23,885 bases of DNA from an uncultured Clostridia bacterium (GTDB lineage Bacteria > Bacillota > Clostridia > Christensenellales > UBA1242), in contig CAKVCF010000001.1 in assembly GCA_934725795.1 (NCBI GenBank), forward strand, positions 1 through 23,885, in the 5' to 3' direction. Under the pieces are notes generated by a model. That model made no database searches. It was not told the origin of the DNA and saw only the letters and a program-made list of their open reading frames with translations. Positions 9,067-16,486 of the stretch are shown here, in pieces; positions within the stretch are counted from its first letter, which is position 1, and every line of letters begins with the position of its first letter. The position numbers and the translations under genes were made by a program.

Positions 9067-9603
9067 ATGTTTGAATGTAAATATAAATACGAGTTGGAAG
9101 ATAGCCTTATAAGTGCAAAATATGTGTTCCGCTCTCAAAAAAGAAAAAAAGATAAAATCATTGCAGCCTTAATACCAATATTATTGGTTGCAATGGTGGC
9201 ACTTTTGATTGTTGATATAGTTTACAAAAAATCATTTGTGCTTGATATTGTGCTTATTGTATGTTTGATTGTTTTGCAGATTATGTATTGGCTTATTCCA
9301 GTAAGTTTAAACAGATCTCAAAAAAAGTCGTTCTACGCGCAAAAGTTAGACACTATGGATTATCTTTATGTTAAAATTGATAATGCATCATGCACTGAAA
9401 TTTTGCTTAAAGATGATGTTGAACAGGCAAAAAATATTCACTCACTTAAAAGTTTAACCAGCTATTTGGAAGATGACACACGTTTGATTTTGGTTTTCAA
9501 CAGCGCAGAATATGTTTGCTTAAGAAAAGCCAACATTACAGGCGATATAAACCAACTTAAAGCTTTGCTTGAAAAGGTTATGGTTAAAAAGAAAACAAAA
9601 TAA
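9067..9603 (+). CDS. YcxB-like two-helix membrane protein
   Basis: A 178-residue protein with two adjacent membrane helices (about 32-52 and 57-78), a basic cytoplasmic loop before them (SQKRKKDK), and a C-terminal soluble domain of about 90 residues. The layout and the C-terminal pattern (strand-rich, a conserved 'lILVFNSAEYVCLRK'-like strand pair, then a helix) resemble the YcxB-like family, whose function is unknown. The ribosome site AGGAG at 9059-9063 overlaps the TAG of the giant protein gene, giving a 7-base gap, so the two are almost certainly in one operon and may be translated together. It could assist the large surface protein at the membrane, but that rests on position only. Confidence 0.7.
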   Translation: MFECKYKYELEDSLISAKYVFRSQKRKKDKIIAALIPILLVAMVALLIVDIVYKKSFVLDIVLIVCLIVLQIMYWLIPVSLNRSQKKSFYAQKLDTMDYLYVKIDNASCTEILLKDDVEQAKNIHSLKSLTSYLEDDTRLILVFNSAEYVCLRKANITGDINQLKALLEKVMVKKKTK

Positions 9604-9752
9604 AGTGATAACTTAATCCAATAAACGCAAAATATCACAACTTAGTTTTATAAACCGATTTGTTAGTTGACGCTAAAAAATCATGTATATCTTAAAATAT
9701 AATAAAACAATTTATTTATCAGCAATTATAAATTAGTTTTGTTGTTAAATAT

Positions 9753-9787
9753 AAAAAAGATGCCAAAGTCTGTTGGCATCTTTTTTT
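9753..9787. terminator. Perfect 14-bp terminator hairpin ending the trxB operon
   Basis: Arms at 9753-9766 and 9773-9786 (GATGCCAA/TTGGCATC flanked by A6 and T6), with loop AGTCTG. It is symmetric and so can also stop the minus-strand gene that ends at 9883. The stretch 9604-9752 holds nothing else I can support. Confidence 0.9.
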
Positions 9788-9882
9788 AATTAAATGTGTA
9801 AATTTAATATGATAAAATCTTATATGGTAAAAATTAAATACAATCAAAATTTAACATAATTTTAAGCAAACACAAATTTAGG

Positions 9883-10578
9883 TTATGCGTTGTCCCTTGG
9901 CTGTGTAGGTCTTGGTTGGACAGGACGTTGCACAGGGGTTGTACCTACTGGTTGATTTGGTTGCATTGGCCTAGTTTGTTGCATAGGACGTGGTTGTGGT
10001 TGAGCTTGAACCCTTGGTGCTTGCATTGGTTGGTTTGGTTGGACAGGACGGTTTACAGGTTGTGTTGGAGCATAATTTGTTGCACGTGGAGTGTCATATG
10101 AACCACCAAACGCACTTGTTGGCATTTCTGGCAACACATTTTCAGTGTTGTTTGATTTTGCACGCTTTAACAATTTTGCTTTTTTATTTGAAAGGCCAAT
10201 ATCGTGCCTGCACACCAATTTAAAGTGAGCAAATTGTGCACTTGTTGGAACAGCAGTTTTGTCAACAGCAAGAGAATAAAATTCATCAGCAACACGCACA
10301 TCGCTAACAACACAAAGCAATTCGTTATAAGTCCTTTTTGCGTTTTCTTCAAATTCTAAATTCATTTTTGTTTGGTTGCCTTTTTCTTCCAACTCGTCAA
10401 TCATAAGCATGGCACGTTCAATGGCTTGTTTTTTAAGCTCAAAGTTTTTATCAAACAAAATAACATCTTTATCTAAAATGTCTAAAATATTTTGCCTTGT
10501 TAAAAACATAATAATGATAGCAACCAAGGCAACAACAATGCCTGCGATGCCACCCCACATAGCAATTTTTTCTAACAT
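9883..10578 (-). CDS. Membrane-anchored protein with Pro/Gln-rich tail, function unknown
   Basis: I do not recognise the family. From ATG 10578 it has 231 residues: one N-terminal membrane helix (about residues 7-27), a charged, mainly helical middle part (about 30-160), and a tail of about 65 residues made mostly of Pro, Gln, Arg, Met and Val with repeated motifs such as RPVQPNQP, RPMQPNQP and QRPVQPRPTQP. The frame is open 21 codons further upstream, but the ATG at 10578 is chosen because AGGGGG lies six bases before it. The extra codons would also cover the predicted promoter. The topology suggests that the helix anchors a cytoplasmic or wall-side domain with a flexible proline-rich arm that could bind partners; this is inference. 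It is transcribed alone and ends in TAA before the shared terminator. Confidence 0.75.
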   Translation of the reverse strand: MLEKIAMWGGIAGIVVALVAIIIMFLTRQNILDILDKDVILFDKNFELKKQAIERAMLMIDELEEKGNQTKMNLEFEENAKRTYNELLCVVSDVRVADEFYSLAVDKTAVPTSAQFAHFKLVCRHDIGLSNKKAKLLKRAKSNNTENVLPEMPTSAFGGSYDTPRATNYAPTQPVNRPVQPNQPMQAPRVQAQPQPRPMQQTRPMQPNQPVGTTPVQRPVQPRPTQPRDNA

Positions 10579-10608
10579 AATAATCCCCCTAAGATTTAAG
10601 TTACAATT

Positions 10609-10637
10609 ATTATAACAAATCAAAAATATTTTAACAA
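10609..10637 (-). promoter_or_regulatory. Promoter of the Pro/Gln-rich-tail gene
   Basis: On the minus strand: TTGTTA (10637-10632), a 17-base spacer, then a perfect TATAAT (10614-10609) with TG one base upstream (extended -10). The predicted leader is about 24 bases and includes the AGGGGG site. Confidence 0.7.
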
Positions 10638-10954
10638 ACAATTTATTTAATTTGCAAAAACAAATTATGGTTTAATTAGTGTTAATTAAAATTAAACAAC
10701 AAAAATATTTAGATTAAAAATAAAACAAAATTATTTTTTAACAGTAAAAAATCAAAATAAATTGTAAAAAATTGAATAAAAACAATAAAAAAATAACTAA
10801 AAATAATTTTTTTTGACATTTTTTAAATATTTTTGCCTAAATTTTTATATTTTAGTTATTTTTATTTTTAATTATTTTAAACCAATTTAATTCTACACTT
10901 AGTTTGATTAAATTTTAGAAAATATTTAAAGCACCAAATTTTATGCTTTGGTTG
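10638..10954. other. Very AT-rich intergenic region without a gene
   Basis: About 90 percent A/T by eye. It contains a perfect 14-bp inverted repeat (10789-10802 and 10850-10863) with a 47-base gap. Near 10928-10949, next to the end of the downstream kinase-like gene, is a weak stem AAAGCA/TGCTTT without a proper T-run. No terminator for that gene is convincing. Confidence 0.5.
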
Positions 10955-11839
10955 TTAGTTTGAAAAATTTGTTATTCTATAAATTTTAAGTCCACTTTCA
11001 ACCACACTAACATTCAATTCATCACAGGTAGTAATGTTGCCGTCAGCCATAACTTTTATTTCACCTTCAGGGCGTTTAATGTTCACAGTGTTTTGCCAAA
11101 ATTGCTTTGTGTGTTCGTCATAAATTTGGCTGCCATTATCAAATTGTAAAACATAAGATTTGCGCTTGTTTGGTTCAAGCCCTGTTGAATAACTTAAATT
11201 GAACAAACCATCTTTTACATTTGCAAGCGGATTTAAATGTTTGCCATTTAACAGCCCGCCATTTGCAATTGAAAGTTCATAAACCATTTCATGTTTAGGC
11301 TTGCCTGTTTTGTTATCAATCACAACTTCAAAGTCTTCAAACTTGTTGGCATATTTTAGGCTTGCAACCTTTTTGGTTATAAGGTTTTTAACTTTGTAAG
11401 TATTGTAAATTTCATAAAGTTCAACACTTGCGCCAATAACAATGTTGTTAAGCACAACAGTGCTGTTCATAATCAAATAGTCAACCGCTTCTAACTTGCC
11501 TTCGTAAATTGTTTTAATGGCTTGAATTGGCAGGTCGCTTATCTCTAAATAACTTGCAAAGTCGTCATTTTCACCAAGCGGAATAATGCCAAGTTTGATT
11601 TTAGATATATCTTTAACATTGTTCAAAAAGTTGCCTAAAATATAATCATCACCAATCACTGCAAACTCTGTTTCCATTTGTTCAGTTAATTCTTTTGTTG
11701 TTTGGCTAAAGTCCGCCATGTTCACAAAAAAGAACACTGAATATTCTTTATTTTCAGTTTTTAAATAGTGAACAATTTTTTTAGCAATTCTTTCAGCACC
11801 CTTATTATATTCTGTTGGGGCAACCATAATGTTTAACAT
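10955..11839 (-). CDS. Diacylglycerol kinase/YegS-fold protein with degraded motifs
   Basis: Lipid kinases of this family phosphorylate diacylglycerol or related lipids at the membrane. This 294-residue protein has the family length and order: an N-terminal nucleotide-binding half, the LGIIPLG strand at residues 83-89, a long C-terminal beta half, and a late MADGN (264-268) matching the usual ADGE motif. The two signature motifs are altered: GGDGT reads IGDDY at 62-66, and G-T-G-N-D-F reads G-E-N-D-D-F at 89-94. The ATP-binding glycines are therefore partly lost, and activity is doubtful. It may be a pseudoenzyme or a diverged kinase with another substrate. There is no ribosome site before ATG 11839. 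A TATAAT lies six bases upstream, so the mRNA is predicted leaderless. Met5 is an alternative start, also without a ribosome site. Confidence 0.75.
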   Translation of the reverse strand: MLNIMVAPTEYNKGAERIAKKIVHYLKTENKEYSVFFFVNMADFSQTTKELTEQMETEFAVIGDDYILGNFLNNVKDISKIKLGIIPLGENDDFASYLEISDLPIQAIKTIYEGKLEAVDYLIMNSTVVLNNIVIGASVELYEIYNTYKVKNLITKKVASLKYANKFEDFEVVIDNKTGKPKHEMVYELSIANGGLLNGKHLNPLANVKDGLFNLSYSTGLEPNKRKSYVLQFDNGSQIYDEHTKQFWQNTVNIKRPEGEIKVMADGNITTCDELNVSVVESGLKIYRITNFSN

Positions 11840-11845
11840 ATTTTT

Positions 11846-11874
11846 ATTATAACCAAAACAAACCTAAAAGTAAA
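11846..11874 (-). promoter_or_regulatory. Promoter placing the transcript start at the kinase-like gene's ATG
   Basis: Minus strand: TTTACT (11874-11869), a 17-base spacer, then TATAAT (11851-11846). The six bases to the ATG leave no room for a leader. Confidence 0.55.
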
Positions 11875-12029
11875 CAAAGCACAAACAAATCTTAAATAAA
11901 AAATAAAAAAACAATTAAAAATATTTTCCAATAATTATTAATCCAAATAAAATTAGAATTTTTGTTATGAATTTGTTAAAGTTGTATTTAACGTTTTATT
12001 ATTCGCCTATTATACTCGCCAGGGCTCAT

Positions 12030-12097
12030 ATATTTAAGTCGAAAGTATTAATTTTAATAAAATTAGATTTTTGTTTGACATATTTCGACTTAAATAT
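12030..12097. repeat. Perfect 15-bp inverted repeat, probable operator
   Basis: Left arm 12030-12044 (ATATTTAAGTCGAAA), right arm 12083-12097 (its exact reverse complement), 38 bases apart. The right arm sits between the -35 and -10 boxes of the promoter of the downstream gene, where a bound protein would block RNA polymerase. The arms contain a GTCGA core, unusual in such AT-rich DNA. Confidence 0.7.
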
Positions 12098-12103
12098 TAA
12101 TAT
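12075..12103 (+). promoter_or_regulatory. Promoter of the SipW-type/LamG surface protein gene
   Basis: TTGACA (12075-12080), a 17-base spacer, then TAATAT (12098-12103). The start would fall near 12110, right at the AGGTGG ribosome site, so the leader is only about 10 bases. Confidence 0.6.
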
Positions 12104-12119
12104 TTAAATAGGTGGCAGT

Positions 12120-13304
12120 TTGAGAAAAATTTCTAAGCAAAATTTTAAGTCGTTTTTCATGTGGGTAATAATATTTGCACTTACCCTTATTATTTCTATG
12201 AGTGGTGCGTATGCTTACTTCACAGCAACTGCAGAAAAAAAACAATCAAGTTTAACAACAGGCATTATCAAAGTTGGCTTTGTTGCGGACAGCACAAAGA
12301 TTGTTGAAACTGGTTCATCAACACAAGTTGCAACAAAAATAGTTCCAGGTTCAAGTGTTACATATCAAGGTCTTGTTCAAAACACAGGCACAGCCGACAT
12401 GTACGCAGTTCTAGAATGTCATGTTACAGTTGATGGAAACACTGTTCAAACACAATATTATACTGCAACAGGCACAAAGTTAACTTACGAAGATGCACAA
12501 AACGCATTCACAACTGGTGCAACACCTATTGCCGTAAACGCAACTTCTCAATTTAAAATTGAATTTGTTTTTGATACTGGTTATGATAATTCATATAAAA
12601 ATAAAAGTGCAACATTGCAGGTTGTTGCACGTGCAATCCAACAAAGCCATTTAACTGCAGTGCAAGCAACAAATCAATTGCTAAGTGGTTATATTCCTGC
12701 AGACGCTTTACCAGCCGCCTACACAAGAGTTGAGTATATAGAAACAGCTGGAGAAGCGTATCTTGACACTGGAGTATATCCAGCAGAAGTTCAAAATTTA
12801 GGGCTTGATATGAAATATGATTCATTAGCATATGGTAAATGGATGTTTGGATCACGTTCATCATACGGATCGGCAGACACATATGGTATTTATATATCTT
12901 CAAGCAATGAATATGGATTGCAGATTGGCGGCGCTACGGGTAGCAATAGATTCGCTATTTCAAAACCAACGACAGGTTTACACACCTTGAAAATAATGCA
13001 AAGCAAAGTATATTTTGATGGTACAGATGCAAAAGTCTCTATAACAGCAACAACCACAGCAAGCACGAAAAAATATCCAATGTGGCTTGGAACAATAAAT
13101 CAAGCAAATACTGCTGATAGCGGTCAAAATCGAAACTTTATAGGAAAAATTTATTATTTTACTTTATATTCAGGCACGGATCTTGTTAGAAAGATGATAC
13201 CTTGTAAAAATTCAGCGGGTGTTGCAGGAATGTATGATATGTCGACGAAGACGTTTTATGCAAGCAAAACATCAACAGCATTCACAGCAGGTCCTACAGT
13301 TTAG
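12120..13304 (+). CDS. Secreted protein: SipW/TasA-like N-terminus fused to LamG-like domain
   Basis: A 394-residue exported protein. The N-terminus has basic residues, a hydrophobic segment (about 14-31) and then AYFTATA (32-38), the pattern of signal peptides cut by SipW-type peptidases in TasA/CalY-like matrix proteins. A beta-rich domain follows to about residue 175. Residues 197-394 form a LamG/concanavalin-like domain: LPAAYTRVEYIETAGEAYLD near its start, and a C-terminal block with IPCKN, GMYD and FTAGP, a form frequent in phage and clostridial surface proteins. The start is TTG 12120 with AGGTGG just before it. Starting at the next ATG would remove the basic end of the signal. TAG is followed in frame by TGA. 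No SipW gene lies in the window. A matrix or adhesion role is inference. Confidence 0.78.
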   Translation: MRKISKQNFKSFFMWVIIFALTLIISMSGAYAYFTATAEKKQSSLTTGIIKVGFVADSTKIVETGSSTQVATKIVPGSSVTYQGLVQNTGTADMYAVLECHVTVDGNTVQTQYYTATGTKLTYEDAQNAFTTGATPIAVNATSQFKIEFVFDTGYDNSYKNKSATLQVVARAIQQSHLTAVQATNQLLSGYIPADALPAAYTRVEYIETAGEAYLDTGVYPAEVQNLGLDMKYDSLAYGKWMFGSRSSYGSADTYGIYISSSNEYGLQIGGATGSNRFAISKPTTGLHTLKIMQSKVYFDGTDAKVSITATTTASTKKYPMWLGTINQANTADSGQNRNFIGKIYYFTLYSGTDLVRKMIPCKNSAGVAGMYDMSTKTFYASKTSTAFTAGPTV

Positions 13305-13318
13305 TGAATAATTAAAAC

Positions 13319-13349
13319 ATAAAAAAGGCACATGTTTGTGCTTTTTTAT
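13319..13349 (+). terminator. Terminator after the SipW-type/LamG gene
   Basis: A-run, stem GCAC/GTGC with loop ATGTTT, T6. One G bulges in the left arm. Confidence 0.85.
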
Positions 13350-13455
13350 TGAGTTGTAAACAAATATTAAAAATTATTATGCTTAAAAAAAACAATATGA
13401 TATATTATAAAATAGAAAACTTTTTATTTATTGGAATTTTAAAAGGAAAAAACAA

Positions 13456-14745
13456 ATGACATATATTATTTTAGGTGCAATTTTTGGTGGAGTGTGGCTT
13501 ATCACACTTATCACTTTTGTTGTTATGTATAAGAAAAAGGGTGGCAATGCATCAAGTGAAGTTGATGCTGAAAAGCTGAAATCTTTGTTTGATAATCAAA
13601 AAGAACAAAACCAACTTGTAAACAATATGATTATGCAGCAATTGAAAAACAGTGAAGTTACAACTCAAAACACAATCAATGGTTTGACTGTTTTGCAAAA
13701 ACAAGAATTTGAAAGCATTTCAAAGCGTGTTGACGATTTAACCACACGTAACGAACAACGCATTGAAAAATTGACTTTTGACGTGAATTTGGCACTTAAC
13801 AATATGCGCCAACAAAACGAAAAGCAATTGGACAAAATGCGTGAAACAGTTGATGAAAAATTGAATAACAGCCTTTCACAACGTTTGAACGAAAGTTTTT
13901 CAAAAATTCAGCAAAGTTTGGAAAGTGTTAATTTAGGGTTAGGTGAAATGCGTAGCCTTGCAACAGGCGTTGGCGACCTTAAAAAAGTGCTTTCAAATGT
14001 TAAAGTGCGTGGTGGATGGGGTGAAGTTATGTTAAGTTCACTTTTAGAGCAAATGCTTGCACCAAGCCAATACGAGGCACAAGTCCAAATCAAAAAGAAC
14101 AGCAAAGAGCGTGTTGACTTTGTTGTTGTTATGCCTGGCAAGGATGAAAATGAAGTTTGGTTGCCAATTGATAGCAAATTTCCACTTGAAGATTATAACC
14201 GACTTGTTGAAGCCAGCGATACAATGGACAAAGATGCCATTGAACGCGCTCAAAAACAACTTGTTAAACGCATAAAAGAAGAAGCTAAATCAATCAAAGA
14301 AAAATATATTTCTGTGCCAGATACAACTGATTTTGCAGTTATGTTCTTACCAATTGAAGGGCTTTATGCAGAAGTTGTGCGTGATGTTGATTTAATGGAA
14401 ACATTGCAAACACAATATAAGATAGTTGTGTGTGGACCAACCACTTTAACTGCATTATTAAACAGTTTACAACTTGGTTTTAAAACCTTATATATTGAAA
14501 AACGCAGCAGTGAATTGTGGCAGGTTTTGTCGACATTCAAGCAAGAATTTGAAAAGTTTGTGGCTCTTTTGCTTAAAACTCAAAACAAAATCAGCGAAGC
14601 AAACACAAACATTGAGCTTGCAACCAAATCTTCACGCAAGATTGCTAAAAAGTTAGGCGATGTTAGCCAAGTGGTTGGCATTGATTATGACGAAGGCAAC
14701 AATGACGGCGACCCTAATGATGAATTGCCACCAATTGAAGACTAA
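13456..14745 (+). CDS. rmuC: RmuC-family DNA recombination protein
   Basis: RmuC limits recombination at inverted repeats and carries a PD-(D/E)xK-like nuclease fold; its biochemical role is poorly defined. This 429-residue protein has an N-terminal membrane helix (about 2-24), a long coiled coil (about 35-165), and the RmuC domain from about 165 to 415. Family landmarks are RGGWGEVMLSSLLEQ near 184-198, the acidic VDFVVVMPG/LPIDSKFPLEDY region that holds the likely nuclease residues, FLPIEGLYAEV, and GPTTLTALLNSLQLGFK. The end is acidic. ATG 13456 is preceded by AAAAGG at nine bases. A possible weak promoter is TTAAAA-17-TATAAA at 13383-13411. No terminator follows, so read-through into the VanW gene is likely. 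Confidence 0.93.
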   Translation: MTYIILGAIFGGVWLITLITFVVMYKKKGGNASSEVDAEKLKSLFDNQKEQNQLVNNMIMQQLKNSEVTTQNTINGLTVLQKQEFESISKRVDDLTTRNEQRIEKLTFDVNLALNNMRQQNEKQLDKMRETVDEKLNNSLSQRLNESFSKIQQSLESVNLGLGEMRSLATGVGDLKKVLSNVKVRGGWGEVMLSSLLEQMLAPSQYEAQVQIKKNSKERVDFVVVMPGKDENEVWLPIDSKFPLEDYNRLVEASDTMDKDAIERAQKQLVKRIKEEAKSIKEKYISVPDTTDFAVMFLPIEGLYAEVVRDVDLMETLQTQYKIVVCGPTTLTALLNSLQLGFKTLYIEKRSSELWQVLSTFKQEFEKFVALLLKTQNKISEANTNIELATKSSRKIAKKLGDVSQVVGIDYDEGNNDGDPNDELPPIED

Positions 14746-14880
14746 CTTAAATTTATTAAGGCTATTTGCTGGCAAATGCTTGTTTAGGCTTTGATTGCGA
14801 GAAATTTTGCCTATACGTTTAAAAAGCGCTTAAAACGTCAAAATAACAATAAATATTACAAAATTACACATAATACGCAT

Positions 14881-16350
14881 ATGAAAAAGCATTTTTGCCG
14901 TGCGCTGTTATGTGTGATTTTTGTTTTTATGGCCAGTGTGTTTTGTTTTGTAAACAGACAAACTTTTTTGTGCTCTTTACCAGTTTGCACTGCAAGTGGA
15001 GAAATCAATAATTGTGAAAATAGCAATAGGCAAACAGAAAACTTAGAATTATCAACAAGTGCAAGAAAAGACAAGCAAAACTTTGCATCAAACAATTTAA
15101 AAACCAAGGCGTACACACAAAAATCTAATCTTGCAACTTGTGAAAACGAAAAAATTGAGTTCGAGTTTGGCCAGAAAACATTCATTTACAATTTGAAATC
15201 GAATATCAAAAAAAGTGATATTTTCAGCATTGACTATAAGCTTAAACAATACAATCGTTTTGGCACAAGGCAGCAAAGGATTGACCTTTTAAATCACATG
15301 TTGAATGTTGGATTTGACAGGCAAGTTGCAATAAATTATATTTTTCCAAACCTTAAAAATTTGGTTGATAGAATGGCAAAAAATATTTATGTAAAACCGC
15401 AAAATGCAACAATTTCCACAAACACTAACAGCGAAAAAGTGTTTTATTTAACCAAAGAAAAATCAGGGCAAGAGTTGAATAAAAATAAGTTATATTTTCA
15501 AATTGTGAATGCATATTTAAATAATTTGCCACTTGTATTTAAGTTGCCAACAAACAAGCTCAATCCAACTGTGTTTGCCGAAAATTTGGCACAGCACACA
15601 CATTTGCGTGGTGATTTCTCAACAAATATTGCCAGTTCATCAGCTGACCGCAAGCATAATATAAAAAACGCATTGAACACTTTAAACATGCGTGAAATTT
15701 TGCCTGGCGAAGTGTTTTCTTTTAACAAAACCATAGGCAAACGCACTGAACAAAATGGCTATCGTCCTGCCAAAATTATAGTCAATAATGAGTTCGTTGA
15801 CGGCTTAGGTGGCGGAGTTTGCCAAGTGTCAAGCACACTTTATAACACAGCACTTTTATCTGGGCTTAAAATTGTGGAAGCAAACAAACATAGCCGCCAA
15901 GTGGCATATGTGAAATATGGTTTTGATGCTATGGTCAACTTTGGCAGCAGTGATTTAAAATTCGAAAACACAACAGGCACGAAGCTTGTTATTGTAACCA
16001 ATTTTAGTCAAAGCAAAATTCGCATTCGTATTTTTGGTGAGGATTTAGGTCAGGTTAAATATAAGTTGGTGAATGAAATTGTTTCGATAACTGAGCCAGG
16101 TCAAGAAGAAAAGCAGGATACGGCAGGCGAATACACTGATAAAGTTGTGTATAAAGACCAATCATTCGTGTTAAAAAAAGGCACACGTGGCATGGAGATA
16201 AAATCATATCGTGAAAAATATGTTGGTGAAATGTTGATTGATACCGAGCTTTTAAGATTTGACAAATTTAAACCAACAAATGCTGTTGTTGTTTATGGCG
16301 CAAAAGATAGACCGCTTGAACAAGTGTTTGGCATTAATCTTTTTGCTTAA
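14881..16350 (+). CDS. VanW family protein with G5-like C-terminal domain
   Basis: VanW-domain proteins are extracellular or wall-associated and of unknown function; some lie in vancomycin-resistance clusters, but most, like this one, do not. From ATG 14881 the protein has 489 residues: a signal anchor (about 5-27), a low-complexity stretch rich in Asn, Lys and Gln, a helical part (about 110-190), the VanW domain (about 260-375) with LPGEVFSFN, GLGGGVCQVSSTLYN near 309-323 and the Asp-Leu-x-Phe-x-Asn block, then a G5-like beta domain (about 395-475). The frame is open 30 codons further up to a TTG at 14791, but that extension is highly basic and precedes a perfect signal peptide start. No ribosome site precedes either start. 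CATAAT lies six bases before the ATG, without a clear -35 box. Confidence 0.85.
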   Translation: MKKHFCRALLCVIFVFMASVFCFVNRQTFLCSLPVCTASGEINNCENSNRQTENLELSTSARKDKQNFASNNLKTKAYTQKSNLATCENEKIEFEFGQKTFIYNLKSNIKKSDIFSIDYKLKQYNRFGTRQQRIDLLNHMLNVGFDRQVAINYIFPNLKNLVDRMAKNIYVKPQNATISTNTNSEKVFYLTKEKSGQELNKNKLYFQIVNAYLNNLPLVFKLPTNKLNPTVFAENLAQHTHLRGDFSTNIASSSADRKHNIKNALNTLNMREILPGEVFSFNKTIGKRTEQNGYRPAKIIVNNEFVDGLGGGVCQVSSTLYNTALLSGLKIVEANKHSRQVAYVKYGFDAMVNFGSSDLKFENTTGTKLVIVTNFSQSKIRIRIFGEDLGQVKYKLVNEIVSITEPGQEEKQDTAGEYTDKVVYKDQSFVLKKGTRGMEIKSYREKYVGEMLIDTELLRFDKFKPTNAVVVYGAKDRPLEQVFGINLFA

Positions 16351-16463
16351 AATTTTAAGGGGCAGCAATTTCGATTTGTTATTTTTTAATATGAATAATT
16401 TATAAATGAATTGATTATTTAGATTTTGATAACATGATAATAATTGGCTAATTTTAAATATAA

Positions 16464-16486
16464 AAAAAGGCCGATTAAGGCCTTTG
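16464..16486 (-). terminator. Terminator overlapping the end of the leucine-rich-repeat gene
   Basis: On the minus strand: AAAGGCC, loop with the stop codon, GGCCTTTTTTT. The left arm is the last Arg-Pro codons of the gene, and TAA lies in the loop. Confidence 0.8.

Noticed and set aside
10579-10641. 21-codon extension of the Pro/Gln-rich-tail gene
   Set aside because: It covers the promoter -10 box and leader. The AGGGGG site fits ATG 10578.
10789-10863. Perfect 14-bp inverted repeat in the AT-rich gap
   Set aside because: Mostly A/T, 47 bases apart and not linked to a promoter, so chance is likely in such DNA.
14764-14777. Palindrome ATTTGC-TG-GCAAAT after rmuC
   Set aside because: The loop is only two bases and no T-run follows, so it is not a convincing terminator. 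Its role as a binding site cannot be supported.
14791-14880. 30-codon upstream extension of the VanW gene from a TTG
   Set aside because: It is highly basic, has no ribosome site, and precedes a typical signal peptide beginning at 14881.
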